Notes under the pieces: generated by a model
The model's database searches: none
What the model was told of the DNA's origin: nothing
Seen by the model: only the letters and a program-made list of their open reading frames with translations
Shown here: piece by piece, positions 1-12,598 of the stretch
Position numbering within the stretch: the first letter of the stretch is position 1
Layout of the letters: every line of letters starts with the position of its first letter
NCBI GenBank assembly: GCA_017311185.1
Contig: JAESUZ010002873.1
Coordinates: 186,001 to 250,000, forward strand
DNA length: 64,000 bases
Direction of reading: 5' to 3'
From: Proteles cristata cristata
Taxonomy: Eukaryota; Chordata; Mammalia; Carnivora; Hyaenidae
Program-made: the position numbers and the translations under genes

Positions 1-40
1 TATGTTAACTAACTAGAATTTGAATAAAAACTAAAAAAAG
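1..40 (+). mobile_element. L1 3' tail (cut by window edge)
   Basis: The window opens on TATGTTAACTAACT followed by an A-rich run. The same terminal string precedes the A-tail of the L1 copies ending near 22,860 and 26,700, so this is the last few dozen bases of a plus-strand L1 whose body lies outside the window. Only the tail is visible, so the subfamily cannot be given. Confidence 0.65.
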
Positions 41-710
41 GAGAGAGAGAGAGGGCATTTGCTCCAGAATCCAAACTGTTTCGGCCTTAATCCAAGATCC
101 ACTGGTAAACAAGAACTGAACTGCTTTAAGACCCAGTAACTTTATCTCACATTTATGCAGTTTAAAATTAGTGCTCTTCTTCCAGATAGCTATCTGAATT
201 TAATGCTATGTACACTTTGGCTGGAGCATACGAAGCACTCAACAAATACCAGTTGTTATTGCTTTGGGTGACACTACTCACAGAACCAAGATCTGGGGAC
301 AAAGCTGACAATGAAAAAAAAATCATATTCCAAGCATCCAAGCAGAAGATTCGGATGTTCTGCAACCAGGACGGTTGCAGTACAGAAACAGTGCACTAAG
401 TTAGTTCCTGAAACCTCTCTCCCACTAAAGGACGGACCTGGGACTGCCACTCTTTTGAGTGCCATCAAGCCTCAAGAGCCAAGACTGCTACACAAACTAG
501 TCCAGGACCTAGCTAAGGACTTCTCTGAACAGAAACACATGGTACATTTGCTTACTTGTCTCCCCCCTCACCCCCCCGACTCTTCCTCTTCTTTAGAAGC
601 ACTGACGACAACCTCCAAGAGATCATGAAAAAGCAAAGAATGATGATCCGAAATAGAAGATACAAGAAAGAGAATTTTAGATACAAGAAAGTGGCTTTTA
701 GAAGTACATG

Positions 711-799
711 AGTCCTAATAATTCCTAAAACTCCATCATTCTGCTCTGTGAAAATGCATCCTGTTGAGCTGATTAGTGTTAACAGCACAAAAGAATGAC
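711..799 (+). repeat. Diverged direct duplication, copy 1
   Basis: Begins AGTCCTAATAAT and contains TTCTGCTCTG and AGCACAAAA in the same order and spacing as the second copy at 1015-1104. By eye about three-quarters of positions match. It belongs to no repeat family I recognise. The short motif AGATACAAGAAAG also occurs twice just upstream (about 659 and 679). Confidence 0.6.
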
Positions 800-1014
800 A
801 ACAGGCCATGGCCAATTCCTTCCTTGTGACTCAGCATTTCCCAGTTCCAAGATGTTGAATGTTGTATGACAGAAAGGGGTATCAATCAAAATGGAATTCA
901 AGCTTGCAGTGAAATGGAGATTTAGTGCATGAGAGGTTTGAGGTTTTATGCAAGTATTTCTCCAAGAGCTTGAATCACTCTGCTACTGTGGCAAGAGACA
1001 GTATGACACACGGA

Positions 1015-1104
1015 AGTCCTAATAATGCCTAACATTCTATTGTTCTGCTCTGCGTTGGAATGCAATCTGTTCAGCAGATTCATGTAAAAGCACAAAAATA
1101 TGAC
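1015..1104 (+). repeat. Diverged direct duplication, copy 2
   Basis: Partner of 711-799, about 304 bp downstream in the same orientation. Shared blocks are AGTCCTAATAAT, TTCTGCTCTG and AGCACAAAA, with substitutions and at least one indel between. Either an old local duplication or two pieces of one unrecognised dispersed repeat. Confidence 0.6.
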
Positions 1105-2885
1105 CTGAGTCCAGATATTGGTCTTGCTTTGAAATCAGACAAACATTCAAAAAAGCATTATTCACTATAACATGAAGATTATACTTAAATGTTATTTTCC
1201 TAATGTTAATGGTCTAATAATTTACTTTTTTCTGCATGGACTAGAAGAATCTTTCCTCTTACAGTTGCTTTGAGTGCTTATCACACTACCCTTATGGTTA
1301 GGGTAAAAATCAGTGATTTTTGTAAAGTTGCATCAATTCATGGAAGATTCACTAATAAATTTACTGGGATAATCTTATAGACGAACTGTGTCCAACTGTA
1401 TGCAAGCTAAGTTTAACTTACCATTGCTAGGATGGTTTAACATCTAGCTTCAAATTACAGTAAAAATACACAATTATGGTGTTTTTCTAAATATGAAGTA
1501 CAGCATAAAGTTTGCTCTCTTAATAACCTTGACATGTGTTAAAAGGAACTATAGAAGGAATCTGTGAATTGATTGGAGTTGATGGCTGTTCAGTTCTTAA
1601 GATATTGTTCTGGAATGCCCTCTCTGCTTCTTAAATCCAGATACAGAGAGGCACATTCTTTGAGAGTCTTTCATGAAGGCTCCAATGAGACAGAATGAAC
1701 AAGCAATGTGTGCTGAGGGTCTTATTTCCCTCAGCCACTTCTAAGTATGAAAGACACAACCCCATTCATCACTTCCAAAATTACAACCTGTGTATGCTTT
1801 CGTAGGTTGTGAAGTGAGGAATGGCCTGTGAAAGTTTTGCCCTAATAAAAGCAGTTTAGGTGAAGAATGAATGGGAAAGATTAAGTAAACACTTCTTCAA
1901 AGAAACAGTGCCCTCTAGCTCCAAATTCTAAGATCAAAAGCCTCACTTTTAATCTTACAGTCTTGCTTTGGCATCTAGAGATACTTTAAGGGTTAAAAAA
2001 AAAAAAGAAAGAAAAGAAAAACCTTTCTTCATTTACCCACTGCCTGTACCCACTGACAATATGGACCCTCTGCTTGAAAGCAAAAGAATTTGGTTAATTA
2101 CCAGGCAGTAGGAACTGGTAGGGCTAAGTGGGCCAACAGTCTCGCAGCAAGTGGGAAGCTGGATGAGCCCATCATCTGGAAAGTTTCCACTTCGCACAAA
2201 ACATATTATTGCAGGAAAATTCTCAAGAATTTCCGGGACAGAAGTGATGCTATATATTTCAAGAAGTAAATTGCAGAGCTTAAATCAAGTGACTTGTTGA
2301 TACATATTAAAGCAAAAACTATTTGGATTATCAAGGCAGTATTTTGAGGGTATTCTACCAATTAAGAATGAGCTAATTAGCACCTCATATGAATGCAGTA
2401 CTTACTATAGGTTTTAAAATTTATATTTTTCTGGATATGGAGACTCCTACACAAGTAACCTTCCTCCTTCCTTCACTTGTTACTTGAGATGTTTTTAAAC
2501 GGCTCATTTAATGCATGACCTTATACTATTTTTATTTACCCAGCTTCAAAAGTAAGAGTTGTAGAAATCAGCTGTGGAACGAGTTCACAAAATAAATTCT
2601 ATTTGAAGCTCAGGCATGGCATTGTGAAAGGCAACCTTATGTCTTGTCAAATAGACAAGTTTATAATTGATGCCTATGTTGCATAATGATATTCCAAGGG
2701 AAGGAGAACGTACATTTCCATGAGAAATTAAGGGGGATGACAGGAAGGAAAGGAAGAGGTTTTCTACTTATTAAAGAACACATCTGAAGATTAGAAATAA
2801 TGACATCTATGTCTACTATCACCAGAGTTGGAGTCACTATTATGAGTAAGAAGCTTAACAGGGTCCATCAGGGAACAGGACTCAA

Positions 2886-3030
2886 GGGGTACCTGGCTGG
2901 CTCAGTCAGTAGAACGTGCGGCTCTTGATGTCAAGGTTGTGAGTTCAAGCCCCACATTGAGTGTGGAGCCTACTTGATTAAAAATAAATAAATTAAATTA
3001 ATTAATTAATTCAATAAATAAGAATAGGAC
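2886..3030 (+). mobile_element. Older CAN-SINE
   Basis: tRNA-derived head (GGGGTACCTGGCTGGCTCAG) followed by a GTTCAAGCCCCACATT B-box block, a short body lacking the long CT-rich region, and an A-rich (AATT/AATA)n tail. Its divergence and short body mark an older subfamily than the copies with an intact GCGCCTGGG head. A weak target-site match (AGGACTCA / AGGACCCA) flanks it. Confidence 0.85.
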
Positions 3031-5118
3031 CCAGGAAAGACCAAGGGAATGAGCGGTATAGGGTCCACTATGACCTCAAAAAGGGTGTCCAATGAATCAT
3101 GAATTTCACAATATTGAGAATGCATTCTCAGAACATACAGCAAAAAGTCAGAGACAGATATAAAAAATATATAAATGCCACACAGGATTGGTCCAGAAGA
3201 CCCAATATCAATCTGACTAATGAAAGATCCAAAAAGGTGGAAAAAATAACCAATTCTGGGCCCATGCTTTTGAGCCTAGAATTGTATACCACGTTTCAAT
3301 CAAGAGATTTTCAAGTAATTAACAGTTCAGAAACTCTGCCTTATGCATACCTTTCTTAGGCGCTTACTGAATAGTTTAGTCCAGCAAAGTAGGGCGATTA
3401 TAAAAAAAGAGTGCTTCGACAACCTTGGCAATAGAAAACAAAGGTTATGTCTGACAGAATGCAGAATATAAAAGGAAAAGAAATGAAGAGAAGGACAGAA
3501 GTGCAAAATAAATGTCCCTGTCAACTATGGAGTCCTGAAGCAACAAGAGATGGACGCTGAAGTACGGTGGCCGAAGCTGCAGTGGTAACTAGTAAGGAAA
3601 CTAACAGTCTTGTAAATTTCAGGGAACACGACAAGAAAGAAGATGACGGTAGAACAACTGAGCTATTAGAACAGAAGATAGTAGACAATTTCCTAAGACT
3701 GAATTTTAAATAATGGCTATTAGGTACAGTGTGTGTAGATAAGGAAACAGAGCAACTAAAAACAGGGAGGGCAGGTAGAGAGACATGGGAGCAAAGGCTC
3801 TAGATCTTCATCACAAACCCACCCCTGTTTCTGAAAGCATTTCTACGTTTTACTCCACAAATTGTTTTTAATTTAAATAAAAAGGAGGAAGGTCAACTTT
3901 TCTAGGATCTGTCCTGTTCTTCCAGTGTGCTAGGCTTAGCCACCTACTTGCTATGAATCCGGACACCATGGGCTGTCCCTCTCTAGGCCTGAGGACCCCA
4001 GGAAACTTACTCATCCCACCCGCTGGCCTGGTGTCTGCACTTTCTCACAGGTCTTTAGGACACGGTGTTGGCAGCACTCAGCGTGTCAAGAGTGTCTGCT
4101 GCTCTTCTAATAAAATTCTTTTCCCTATAACATTTAATTACTCTAATTTTCCACTTGATCTGATGTGTTTAATGTGAGTTATATAAACTTCTCTTACGAA
4201 TGATACAATGTGGATAGTCTGATTTATCTTCCAGACATATTAAAACCAGCTAATTTTCTCTCCTCAGAAAATTATGAGTGTTTGGGTGTCATTTGATGAT
4301 TATTGGCTGACAAACTGAAGCTCCAGGGTGAGTATAAAGATATTTTCAATTTTCTAAGTTGACTATGTCATTTTTCGATGTTGATGAATTTCTACTTGTT
4401 AGGAAAAAGTCTCCCAGAATTAATGAACCTATTTGGGCATCCTGATACAAGCTTGAAGCCTCAGTTATACAAACCTTGAATGTAAAATTAAATCATATTG
4501 GATCAAAACTAAAACAAACACCCATCCCAACATGAGCAAATGAGTATTTGAAGGCTGAATAAATACAGACACACGCAGCCTAGGGACAAGTTTAGTAAGA
4601 GCTTTTGAAAGGTTTTTCAGTACAGTCTGTAATAACACAAACATTTTAAGTATAATTTACTCGAAAAGGTTTGCGTGAAACCGCTCAAAGCTTCCTCACA
4701 TGAGGTATCATCTCCCCAACCTCCTCCAAGTCCAAAGCAGTAACCTGGCCCATTAAATACTTAGTTGAAAAAGATTCAACTTTTTTTAAGTTTAAAAGCA
4801 ACCCAACAGTAAAACAACCATGCAACTGCTGAAAAAGATTAATGACATGAGAATTATTTATTCTAACTTCAAATGCCACATATACAGACACAGATGGTGC
4901 TGCTGTCCCCTCATAGAAGTGAGACAATTTCTTACCTAATTTTCTGGGCTTCAAATGGCCTAACAGGAGCCTTTGTTACCTTAGTTTCTTGCTTTTGCCT
5001 GGATCAGGTCACTGGCTTACTTTGCTGGATGCCTGGACTGCACATTGCCTTCTGTGCCTAGAACAAGGCTGGGTAAATAAGGCACTATAAGGGGCTTCAG
5101 GAATCACCCCACTAGAAC
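3031..5118. other. Gene-free stretch
   Basis: No gene or clear repeat recognised. A tract at 3950-4150 is GC-richer and ends near an AATAAAA signal (about 4110), but no LTR ends or splice context support a gene or LTR call. Confidence 0.45.
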
Positions 5119-5119
5119 A

Positions 5120-5225
5120 TTCTGCTTTTATTTTATAAGAAACTTGGGGAAATAATGCAATGGGCCCAAGGTCACGTGGCTGGTCAGGACGGAATTGATA
5201 CTAGATACGTGTCTTGTATCCAGCA
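5120..5225 (-). repeat. MIR fragment (possible)
   Basis: A run resembling an inverted MIR core: an A-rich GAAACTTGGGG block followed by GCCCAAGGTCACGTGGCTGG, the usual reversed 'CCAAGGTCACACAGCTAG' core pattern. Short and diverged, so tentative. Confidence 0.45.
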
Positions 5226-8200
5226 GGGCCCAGAGTGCACGGAAGGCAACCGAATGTCTTATGATCAAATAAGGAAATAATTGCTTAGATAAAAATAACA
5301 GAAATTCTTAATCTGGGTAATATGTTGGACTCCTGAAGGTAGTCCTTGAACCCCTAAAAGTCTGTGGACATGTCCAAAAGCCTATTTCTTTGAAAAGATG
5401 ATAGAAAAGGTCAACAGGTTATCAAACTGATCAGTGACCCCGCAAAAATATTAAGAAACACTGGTTTTGAACACATAAAAAGCATCCCTACAAATAGCAC
5501 TCTTGGCCTTACGGATGGTATGGACTACCACGTGGTCCCCTGCTGTCTACGTGCATGTGCACAGGTGCAGACACTGGATTGGGATTCACATTCTCCACGA
5601 ACACACACACCATCACAGCTCCTTTAGCTTGCCAGGCAGCTATAGAGGAGGAAACGTTTTTCTCTACAGGATTCTTTTGGCTGATCTAAGAATTAACTGA
5701 CATGAAACAGATTAAGAAGAAACTCTTCAAGTTCAATTACACACCTACAGGTCTCCCAAAGGCTATGAGGCCCACAGGTAGGCAGTCAGGAAACTGAGGC
5801 TTATATGCCATCCAGAGCTAAGGAAAAGAGCACGGGGGTCTGGGAATTTGAAGGGAAGAAAGACGATTCACAGGAAGGTGAAAAAGAGTAAGTGTTTGGT
5901 AAATGAATGCTTTCTGGGCCATCCAGAAACTATTAGACTCAGAAAGGAATGTTAACAGACTTTGCTAAGTTTTCCTCTGTCTCCCACAGCTAGTTCATGT
6001 TATACTGTAGTTATCTACGGTGATAGTGCCCTTCCTGGATCAGGTCCTTTATCTAAATTCTTTTAGGCAGTTAAGGGGAAAGTCAAAGGTTCCTCCTGAG
6101 CCTTCTGTTTCTTAAAAATAATCAGCTTAAAATAATCCACATGGCAAAGGGACACTTTTTGGGGTGGCAAATTATGCTCCCATACACAGTCATTACATAC
6201 ACAGTCATTACAAACACATCCTTTCACATACACAGAACCTCTGTGAAGTCCTTGTCTACTTTTGTCCTTCAAGATCACAAGGGTTAGGTATGACAGAGCA
6301 TTCTGTAAATGGCACATAAAGAAAACCTTATTACAACTTAAAGCAATAGCATCGTGAAGTTGAACATAATACTCCATTATTTCAAATTGTGTGACAAGTG
6401 AATAATGACTACCATCAACAGGAAGGGAAGCTTTGCCCTTTGGCAAGAAGAGTTTTGGTCCTTACTGGCTCTAAGAAAAATCCAAAGCCCCGTTAGTGTC
6501 TTTTGCAGATGGCTTCTATCCAATCTACCACCAATTTAGCCTTTCCCTGAATCATATACTCGTGAGCTGGAAGAGACCTTATTAGGTCATCTGAGTTAAC
6601 CTCCAACCCTCTTCAGGAGACCCTTTCACAGCATCTTGACAACCTGTGAACGAACGCGGTTTGGCCTGAACTAGAAAATCAGTCCAAACGACAAATAGCC
6701 AACTTGGTCGGGACTGTTTTCACACGACCTTATGAAATGATTTAGAATATGGCTTTCTGAAAAATGTACTACAAGCACTTATATTGCTGATTTGCATAGA
6801 ATTCTTTCAAAACCAGAATGAATAATTCAAATGGAAAGACTGTCAAAGAAAGTGCAGTTAAGGGAGGGTGATATTTTACTGCAAGCAGTATGGTAATCAG
6901 TGTATGACAACATTCAAACTAATTGTAGGTTTTAGTGGGAAAGCGGAGACTGAAACTGTTTCTAAATAAAAAACTGGTAGTCTAGCCACAGAGTTAACAC
7001 TGGCTTTGTACTTCACCCTCATTGCTTATTTGAATACATACTCTAGTGAATTATTAAATGCCCCCGGTCTACTCTCTTAATATAATAGACCTCAATACTT
7101 GTTTGCAGGTTAATGAAGGAAGGAATCGTGGTTGTCCCATTTTGTCTTGTGGGATCTAAAAAAATAATACACTCTTCTCCAAGGGCATCTAATGGTTCTA
7201 TTTATATCCTATCTTGCTCAGTGATTTCCCCAACTTCACACAATACATGTGCCTAAGAAAGATACTCCCTGTGTCTATACTTCTAGTAACACTTTTGAGT
7301 GCTGATTTAAAGCATTAGATCCAGATCCAGACCTCAATCATAGTACTTACTACTTTCTACCTTCTAATTATATGCTTATAAAGGAATTAGAAGCATGCAA
7401 ATTATAAAGCATGCTTATTACATGCTAAGGAGCTCCTGGAAGGCTAAACCCCTATGGGATTCAACTATACACACTACATCACTATGCACTTTCCACCCTT
7501 AATACCTCAAACCGAAGCTTAATCTAACCGTAGACACAGGCATACAAGGAATCACTATAAAACTTTGGATTCTGGAAGGATGGTAAAGCCTTCCTAATGG
7601 CTGAATGTCACATGCAATATATACCAGTTGGTCTGAACAGTAAAAAATTAACCACCTAATCACATGACATTTCTTCCTAAATATTGATGCAGTTATCAAA
7701 CAAGAGTGTGGCCACAGCACAGTGACACAGATTCTTGTCCTCTCTCTGGTCTTGTGACTGCAGATAAATCATTCAGGTTCACTACAATTCCATCCTTCCA
7801 TGTAGAAAAGGAGATAATGTACTGCCTTTGTTTAACTATAAACTCCTCGGAAACCTGAGGTTTGAGGTTTCCAGAGAGAGAAGACACACAAGAAAATGGA
7901 AATAACAACACAACAGGAGACAGGCCTGCAGTGTCAGTTCAATGGCAATCTGTGGTCACTATCTGGCTAAGTTGTCATTTCTTCACTTATACGGTGGAGA
8001 GTATGCTCCACGGGCCCGCCTGTCTCTGACAATGTGAGACTAAGGACTAAGGATTAGGGAAAAGCATGAAGTACCCCTGAAAGCAGTCCTAAGTGATCTT
8101 ATGAGGAGTTCAATACAAATAAGAACATAAATGGTTCTGTGTGCTCACTTCCCAGTACTGGATGCAAGACTTCCTTTCTTCTTTGCATGAATACACCTCC

Positions 8201-8289
8201 TTAAAGTTTAGGCACCCTGTACCTTTTTTTATTTTCCATGTCCAGAGTGCACTGGAAAAGCTGATTGAATATTCTGTTGAGGGATTGGT

Positions 8290-8290
<1 letters not shown>
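5226..8290. other. Gene-free stretch
   Basis: No gene recognised. A 127-codon minus-strand frame (6063-6446) is spanned by a short tandem repeat and shows no domain. A perfect 15-bp tandem dimer lies at 6183-6212. A weak MIR-like block may lie near 7700-7830. Sequence around 6550-6640 resembles an old dispersed element but is not assignable. Confidence 0.45.
6183..6212 (+). repeat. Perfect 15-bp tandem dimer
   Basis: TACACAGTCATTACA occurs twice back to back without mismatch, followed by a third partial unit (CACATAC...). It accounts for the repeated CVCND residues in the overlapping minus-strand open frame, which argues that the frame is not a gene. Confidence 0.9.

Positions 8291-8292
<2 letters not shown>

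Positions 8293-8321
<29 letters not shown>
8293..8321 (+). repeat. (AC)n microsatellite
   Basis: About 14 uninterrupted AC units. Produces the runs of alternating residues in open frames on both strands here, so those frames are artefacts. Confidence 0.95.
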
Positions 8322-8324
<3 letters not shown>

Positions 8325-8757
8325 CGGAAGGTAACTTGGTGCATCTCAATGACATAAAGACTACCCTTGACCTGAGAAGCATCTCTGCCCTTGTTCTGTC
8401 ATTTTTTGGCAGAATTGAGAGACACAATGATATTTTACTAAAATGAGGGGTTCTCTTAACAGTACATTGACCCTACTGTCTCATTCCATGATAAAACTCT
8501 ACTCCTCACATGCAGGCATTTGCAGAAATTCCTATTTTTCATGATGTTCTCATGAGTTAGAAAGGACTGTCCCTTGATCCCTGACTGTCCAACTGTGGGG
8601 CTGACCTGCATTCCCTACAGTGTCTCTGTGCAGGGCTCCTCTGAGGAGAGTTTAGCTAGCTACTGACTGGGTGCACAGACCAGTCAGGGAATAGAAGTTT
8701 GCGTTTTGTTTTTATTTCTATCAAACTTATACAAGTATGACATCTTGTAAGGTAGTC

Positions 8758-8760
<3 letters not shown>

Positions 8761-8800
<40 letters not shown>
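8761..8800 (+). repeat. (CA)20 microsatellite
   Basis: Forty bases of uninterrupted CA. Long and pure enough to be a length-polymorphic marker candidate. Confidence 0.97.
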
Positions 8801-8801
<1 letters not shown>

Positions 8802-9156
8802 TTAATGAACCCAAGCAAACCACTGACAAGCAGCATTTGGAAATTAGACAACACTGATTCCTAGACTCAAGCAAAAGTTCAAGGTGAGGGGGAGAAGGTG
8901 AGGAGCAGACTCAGATGGAAAAGAAGTCATTATTAGCTCCTCTGGAATACCAATAAACCTCAGTTTTGTGAAAACATATTTTTTATGGAATTTCATAAAC
9001 ATCACCCTATGGTCCCTTGACATTTCAACCTAACTACATGTGCAAGTGGAGGGCCTGTTTATAGAATATCCAAAAATTAGAAAGGCTGAGAACAGGCAGC
9101 TGGAAAGTTTTTGCTTAATAATGGAATGCAAATTTTCACTAGTTGAAGTACCCAGT

Positions 9157-9177
9157 GGGGGGGGGGGGCGGGGGCGG
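9157..9177 (+). repeat. G-run (12 G, then C GGGGG C GG)
   Basis: Twelve consecutive G followed by C-GGGGG-C-GG. Capable of G-quadruplex folding on the plus strand. A near-identical motif (12 G, C, GGGG) occurs at 33,138. Confidence 0.9.
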
Positions 9178-10973
9178 TATGAGTTTGTTTTGGTCAAAAG
9201 TCCAAGGAAACAGACAGGTTTGGGGGTTTCCTGAGGGCTGGGTGCCAGCCATGCCTTTCACTGATAAGAACCAGTTTCTCTGCATAGTTATTTAAATTAA
9301 ACAAGCCCTCTCACAGCCAAGGCTTCCAATTGGTTCTAATTAACACTTAGGACAGCTGCGAAAATCCTCACCTACAGCCATTTTGTTTGTTTTGGGAATC
9401 AAAACAATGTATTATTGAAAATGCTTCTCTTCTGTGACTCTTATATATCCTCACCTCCATTAAGGATCTGGACAGAAACATAGGCACTTATCAGCCCAGG
9501 GGGAAACTGTGAAACTAGATCTGTTGAGAAGAGATCACATTTAGACAAATTACTCTCTGAGCAGCAGGCTGCACATGGCCCTTGGTACACTATGGACAAT
9601 CCTCCTTTTTTCTTCGCTCTCTTCCCACCGCATTTCCAGCTGGCCTCTCTTGCCATCTCTTGCCTCTAGTGAAGTCCTTCCCCAGACATCAACCACCGCA
9701 TCATCAGCTAGACAAAGACACGAGTAAGGAGGGCAGAACCTCCACTCTGGACTCTGGCCGAAGCTCACAGGTCTGCTCTTTGGGGATCTCACAGTCACGA
9801 GGCTCTCCTGAGGCACTCATGATTACCCATAGTCCTTTTACTATATTCTACCAGAGTGATCTGGAAAGTCTGCCTGATCCAGCTGCAGTGTGGCAATCTC
9901 ATCAGCTCCTTCTGGACCTTGGACAGGATTGCTTAAACTGTGTATCTACACATAGACACGTAGCAATGCCTCCTGTCCCTCTTGACACTTCCCCTAAGAC
10001 CTAAGGCCCTTCCCTAGGAGGCAGTTTGTTCCTAGAACCAATTCTAGACCCTGAGAATGCAAATATGAACAGACAGAGAAAGCCTCTTGCTCCTCGTGTT
10101 TACAGTCCCATGGACCAGATCTATAATCAGTCTGCATTAAGCCATGCAAATGAACTGTAACTCTCCCTGTGAGAATCATGGTCTTCTGACCATCCCTACA
10201 CATGCTGTTACTTAAGTAGAGGAGCAATACATCTGCAGCAACCATACAACTTTTTAAGTGCCACACCGTACAATGCTTTGTGGAGTATTAGGTTTAACAA
10301 AAACTAGAATAAAAAATAAACTCACTGAATCATGTACACATACTTCCCAAGTGTGTGCATAATATTGGAGTTTGGGAACAGAATGGAGTCAAATCTCTGA
10401 ATGAGAAAACACAAGATTTACTTACCAAAATCTAATGACCAGACTCTCCATCAGAACCAGTATGGACATTTTCATAGAAAGACTGGTTGGTACAGACACC
10501 AAACAGTGGTTGTAACTCTATGTTAACTGAATCATCAGTGATTTTTAAATTCTTTCAGTTTTGTGTAAGAGCTGGCTCGTAGGAGGGGACAGTGTACAGT
10601 TCTTCCTAAATCCGCATTCAGTGGTGTCATATTTGTGGCTTAAAATTGGCCATGATGGGAGTAGTTTCACCTCTGAAATTGGCAACTGCTATATATCAGA
10701 GTGTTTTCTCTTCTTTTAGAGAGCCAGTTTTTAAACATTTACTAGCATACCACTTTTTGTGGTCTCTAGACCATCTCTGTATTATAATTACAATTTGAAG
10801 TTATTTTTAAAGGAAATAAAATGTGAGTATATTAACCTTTGTGTACATGGTGCTTTTTCATCAAGTGCTAAGAAAATTGATTTTTCCTACATAAAAGACC
10901 CTTAATCCACATAGGTTTGCCCTTGAGTTTTCACTAAAATCCAATCTCTCTCCAATACCCATATAAATAAGTA
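9178..10973. other. Gene-free stretch
   Basis: No repeat or gene recognised. A 140-codon plus-strand frame (9582-10004) overlaps minus-strand frames of 88 and 71 codons. None shows a domain, signal peptide or splice context that I can identify. Confidence 0.45.
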
Positions 10974-10987
10974 TGAAAACACATTTA

Positions 10988-11113
10988 TTTTAATTTTTAA
11001 TATATTGTCAAATTGGTTTCCATACAATACCCAGTGCTCATCTCAACAAGTGCCCTCCTCAATGCCCATCACCCACTTTCCCCGCTCCCCTACCCCCATC
11101 AACACTCATTTTG
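10988..11113 (-). mobile_element. Severely 5'-truncated L1 (3' end only)
   Basis: Minus-strand copy of the carnivore L1 3' end: antisense of the ...GAGCACTGGGT...GGAAACCAATTTGACAATA block with its A-tail (seen as T-rich at 10,988). A 14-bp target-site duplication flanks it, TGAAAACACATTTA at 10,974 and TGAAAACGCATTTA at 11,114, with one mismatch. The element is only about 125 bp long. Confidence 0.85.
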
Positions 11114-11127
11114 TGAAAACGCATTTA

Positions 11128-11802
11128 ATCTAAGCAGGAGTTTGAAGTAGAAAAATCAAACCACAATTTATAACTCATTAAAATTCCAAATAATTAGCAG
11201 CCATTCATAAGTTAGCCCCCGATGAGTAGAAGGGCAAAAGACTGAACTCATTAGGATTCAAGGAGGCCGCCTCCACTTTACGTTTTGAAAAGAGTCCCTT
11301 TCACTTCTCCCAGGTTTCTGAATTCTGGGGGCAAATCTATCCAAATGGACATTAACCTTTGTGGACTCCTCTGCCTTGCGACCACTTTTTAATGCCAAGG
11401 CTTAGTGAAACTACCCACTAAACCATTCATTTAGGCCTTCCCCACACCTGACCCCACGGAAGGACACAATATGCCTGAAATCTGCAGTACAGATGTGTAT
11501 GGAATGGGGATGAGGTGGCAGAGTTATAGTTAAGTTTCATGCCTTTCTTGGACTAGCACGTAAGCTAAGGGCACCATCCTATTGCTTGGTGAGGGAACTT
11601 GGTTAGCACAGGGCCACTAAGTGATTTGGGGTAACACTTTTTCTAAGTACTTTTGGGCCTTAGTTTTTCACTTAATGGGAAATAATAATGACCCCCGGGT
11701 CCAGGGCCTTAAAGTAATTTCATCACTTACAGGGATAAATCAAAAGGCTTTGAAATGTCAATGTGCTACGCAACAGCTAGACACCTTAGTTTCTAATCAA
11801 AA
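11128..11802. other. Gene-free stretch
   Basis: Nothing recognised as gene or repeat. Ordinary single-copy sequence between an L1 scrap and a SINE. Confidence 0.5.
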
Positions 11803-11818
11803 AGAAATGTGGATTTTT

Positions 11819-12003
11819 AAAAGACGTTTATTCCTGTTTGAGAAAGAGAGCATGAGTGGGAGCTGGGTGGTGGGGACAGAGGATCCAAAGTGTGCTCTGA
11901 GCTGACAGCAGCGAGCCTGAAGTGGGGCCCAAACTCACGAGCCACAAGATCATTACCTGAACCAAAACTGGATGCTCAACCGACTGAGCCACACAGGTAC
12001 CCC
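11819..12003 (-). mobile_element. CAN-SINE with 16-bp TSD
   Basis: Minus-strand SINE: T-rich tail end at left, GAGAAAGAGAG region, and inverted tRNA head CTGAGCCACACAGGTACCCC at right. Flanked by the perfect target-site duplication AGAAATGTGGATTTTT at 11,803-11,818 and 12,004-12,019. Several head substitutions suggest middle age. Confidence 0.93.
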
Positions 12004-12019
12004 AGAAATGTGGATTTTT

Positions 12020-12385
12020 TTTCACCTTCGATAGGTGAACTTTAGGTTCCATGATCCTACCAGAATATAACCTGTACTAATATAAAAGTAGGGAAACCAG
12101 AGATATGTTTTGAGACTAAAAATTAACAGTCTGTTTGAGAACATCTTAGGATCGCATATATGTATATTTAGCATTTTGTCCCATCTTTCACACCTAATTG
12201 TAAATGAACTAATCACAGCCTAGGGGGGACTTGTTATGCAGGAGGAAAGAGAAGAGAACTTTCTAGCACTTCCAGTTAACAGGCACCCTCCAGCCTGCAC
12301 AGCTTGACAAATCCTAGAATGTCATTCTGGGTGCTGAAAGCCTCAGTGTAAGGTGTTCAAGTTGGCCAGAAAAGAACCCAGCTCA
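12020..12385. other. Gene-free stretch
   Basis: No repeat or gene recognised between two SINEs. Confidence 0.5.
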
Positions 12386-12598
12386 GGGGCGCCTGGGTGG
12401 CTCAGTCGGTTAAGTGTCCGACTTCGGCTCAGGTCATGATCTCATGGTTTGTGAGTTTGAGCCCTGCACTGGGCTCTGTACTAACAGCTCCGAGCCCGGA
12501 GCCTGCTTTGGATTCTGTGTCTCGTTCTCTCTCTGTCCCTCCCCCACTTGTGCTCGCTCAAGAATAAATAAACTTAAAACAATTTTGGGGGGGAAAAG
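12386..12598 (+). mobile_element. CAN-SINE
   Basis: Full-length plus-strand copy: head GGGGCGCCTGGGTGGCTC, B-box region, CT-rich body, AATAAATAAACTT tail. A short AGCTCA occurs at both edges (12,380 and 12,602). Confidence 0.93.

Larger units (their letters stand above)
41..2885. other. Gene-free single-copy stretch
   Basis: I see no recognisable gene or dispersed repeat here. Short open frames (for example a 105-codon plus-strand frame at 311-628) look like chance. The stretch carries a diverged 90-bp direct duplication (711-799 and 1015-1104). It also has an AT-rich segment around 2090-2400 with several TAATTA/CAATTA homeodomain-type cores, which is a possible conserved noncoding element. 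Confidence 0.5.

Noticed and set aside
3953..4177. Possible LTR ending at an AATAAA signal near 4,110
   Set aside because: No TG...CA ends, no TATA box at the right distance and no target duplication could be found.
6063..6446. 127-codon minus-strand frame as a gene
   Set aside because: Contains the perfect 15-bp tandem dimer (repeated CVCND) and shows no domain, splice context or conservation evidence.
8110..8446. Opposed ~100-codon frames around 8.1-8.4 kb
   Set aside because: Both run through the (AC)n array, which produces CVCV/HTHT strings.
12386..12470. tRNA gene calls at SINE heads
   Set aside because: A- and B-box-like motifs derive from the tRNA ancestor of CAN-SINEs. The heads do not fold as complete tRNAs and sit in full SINE bodies with A-tails.
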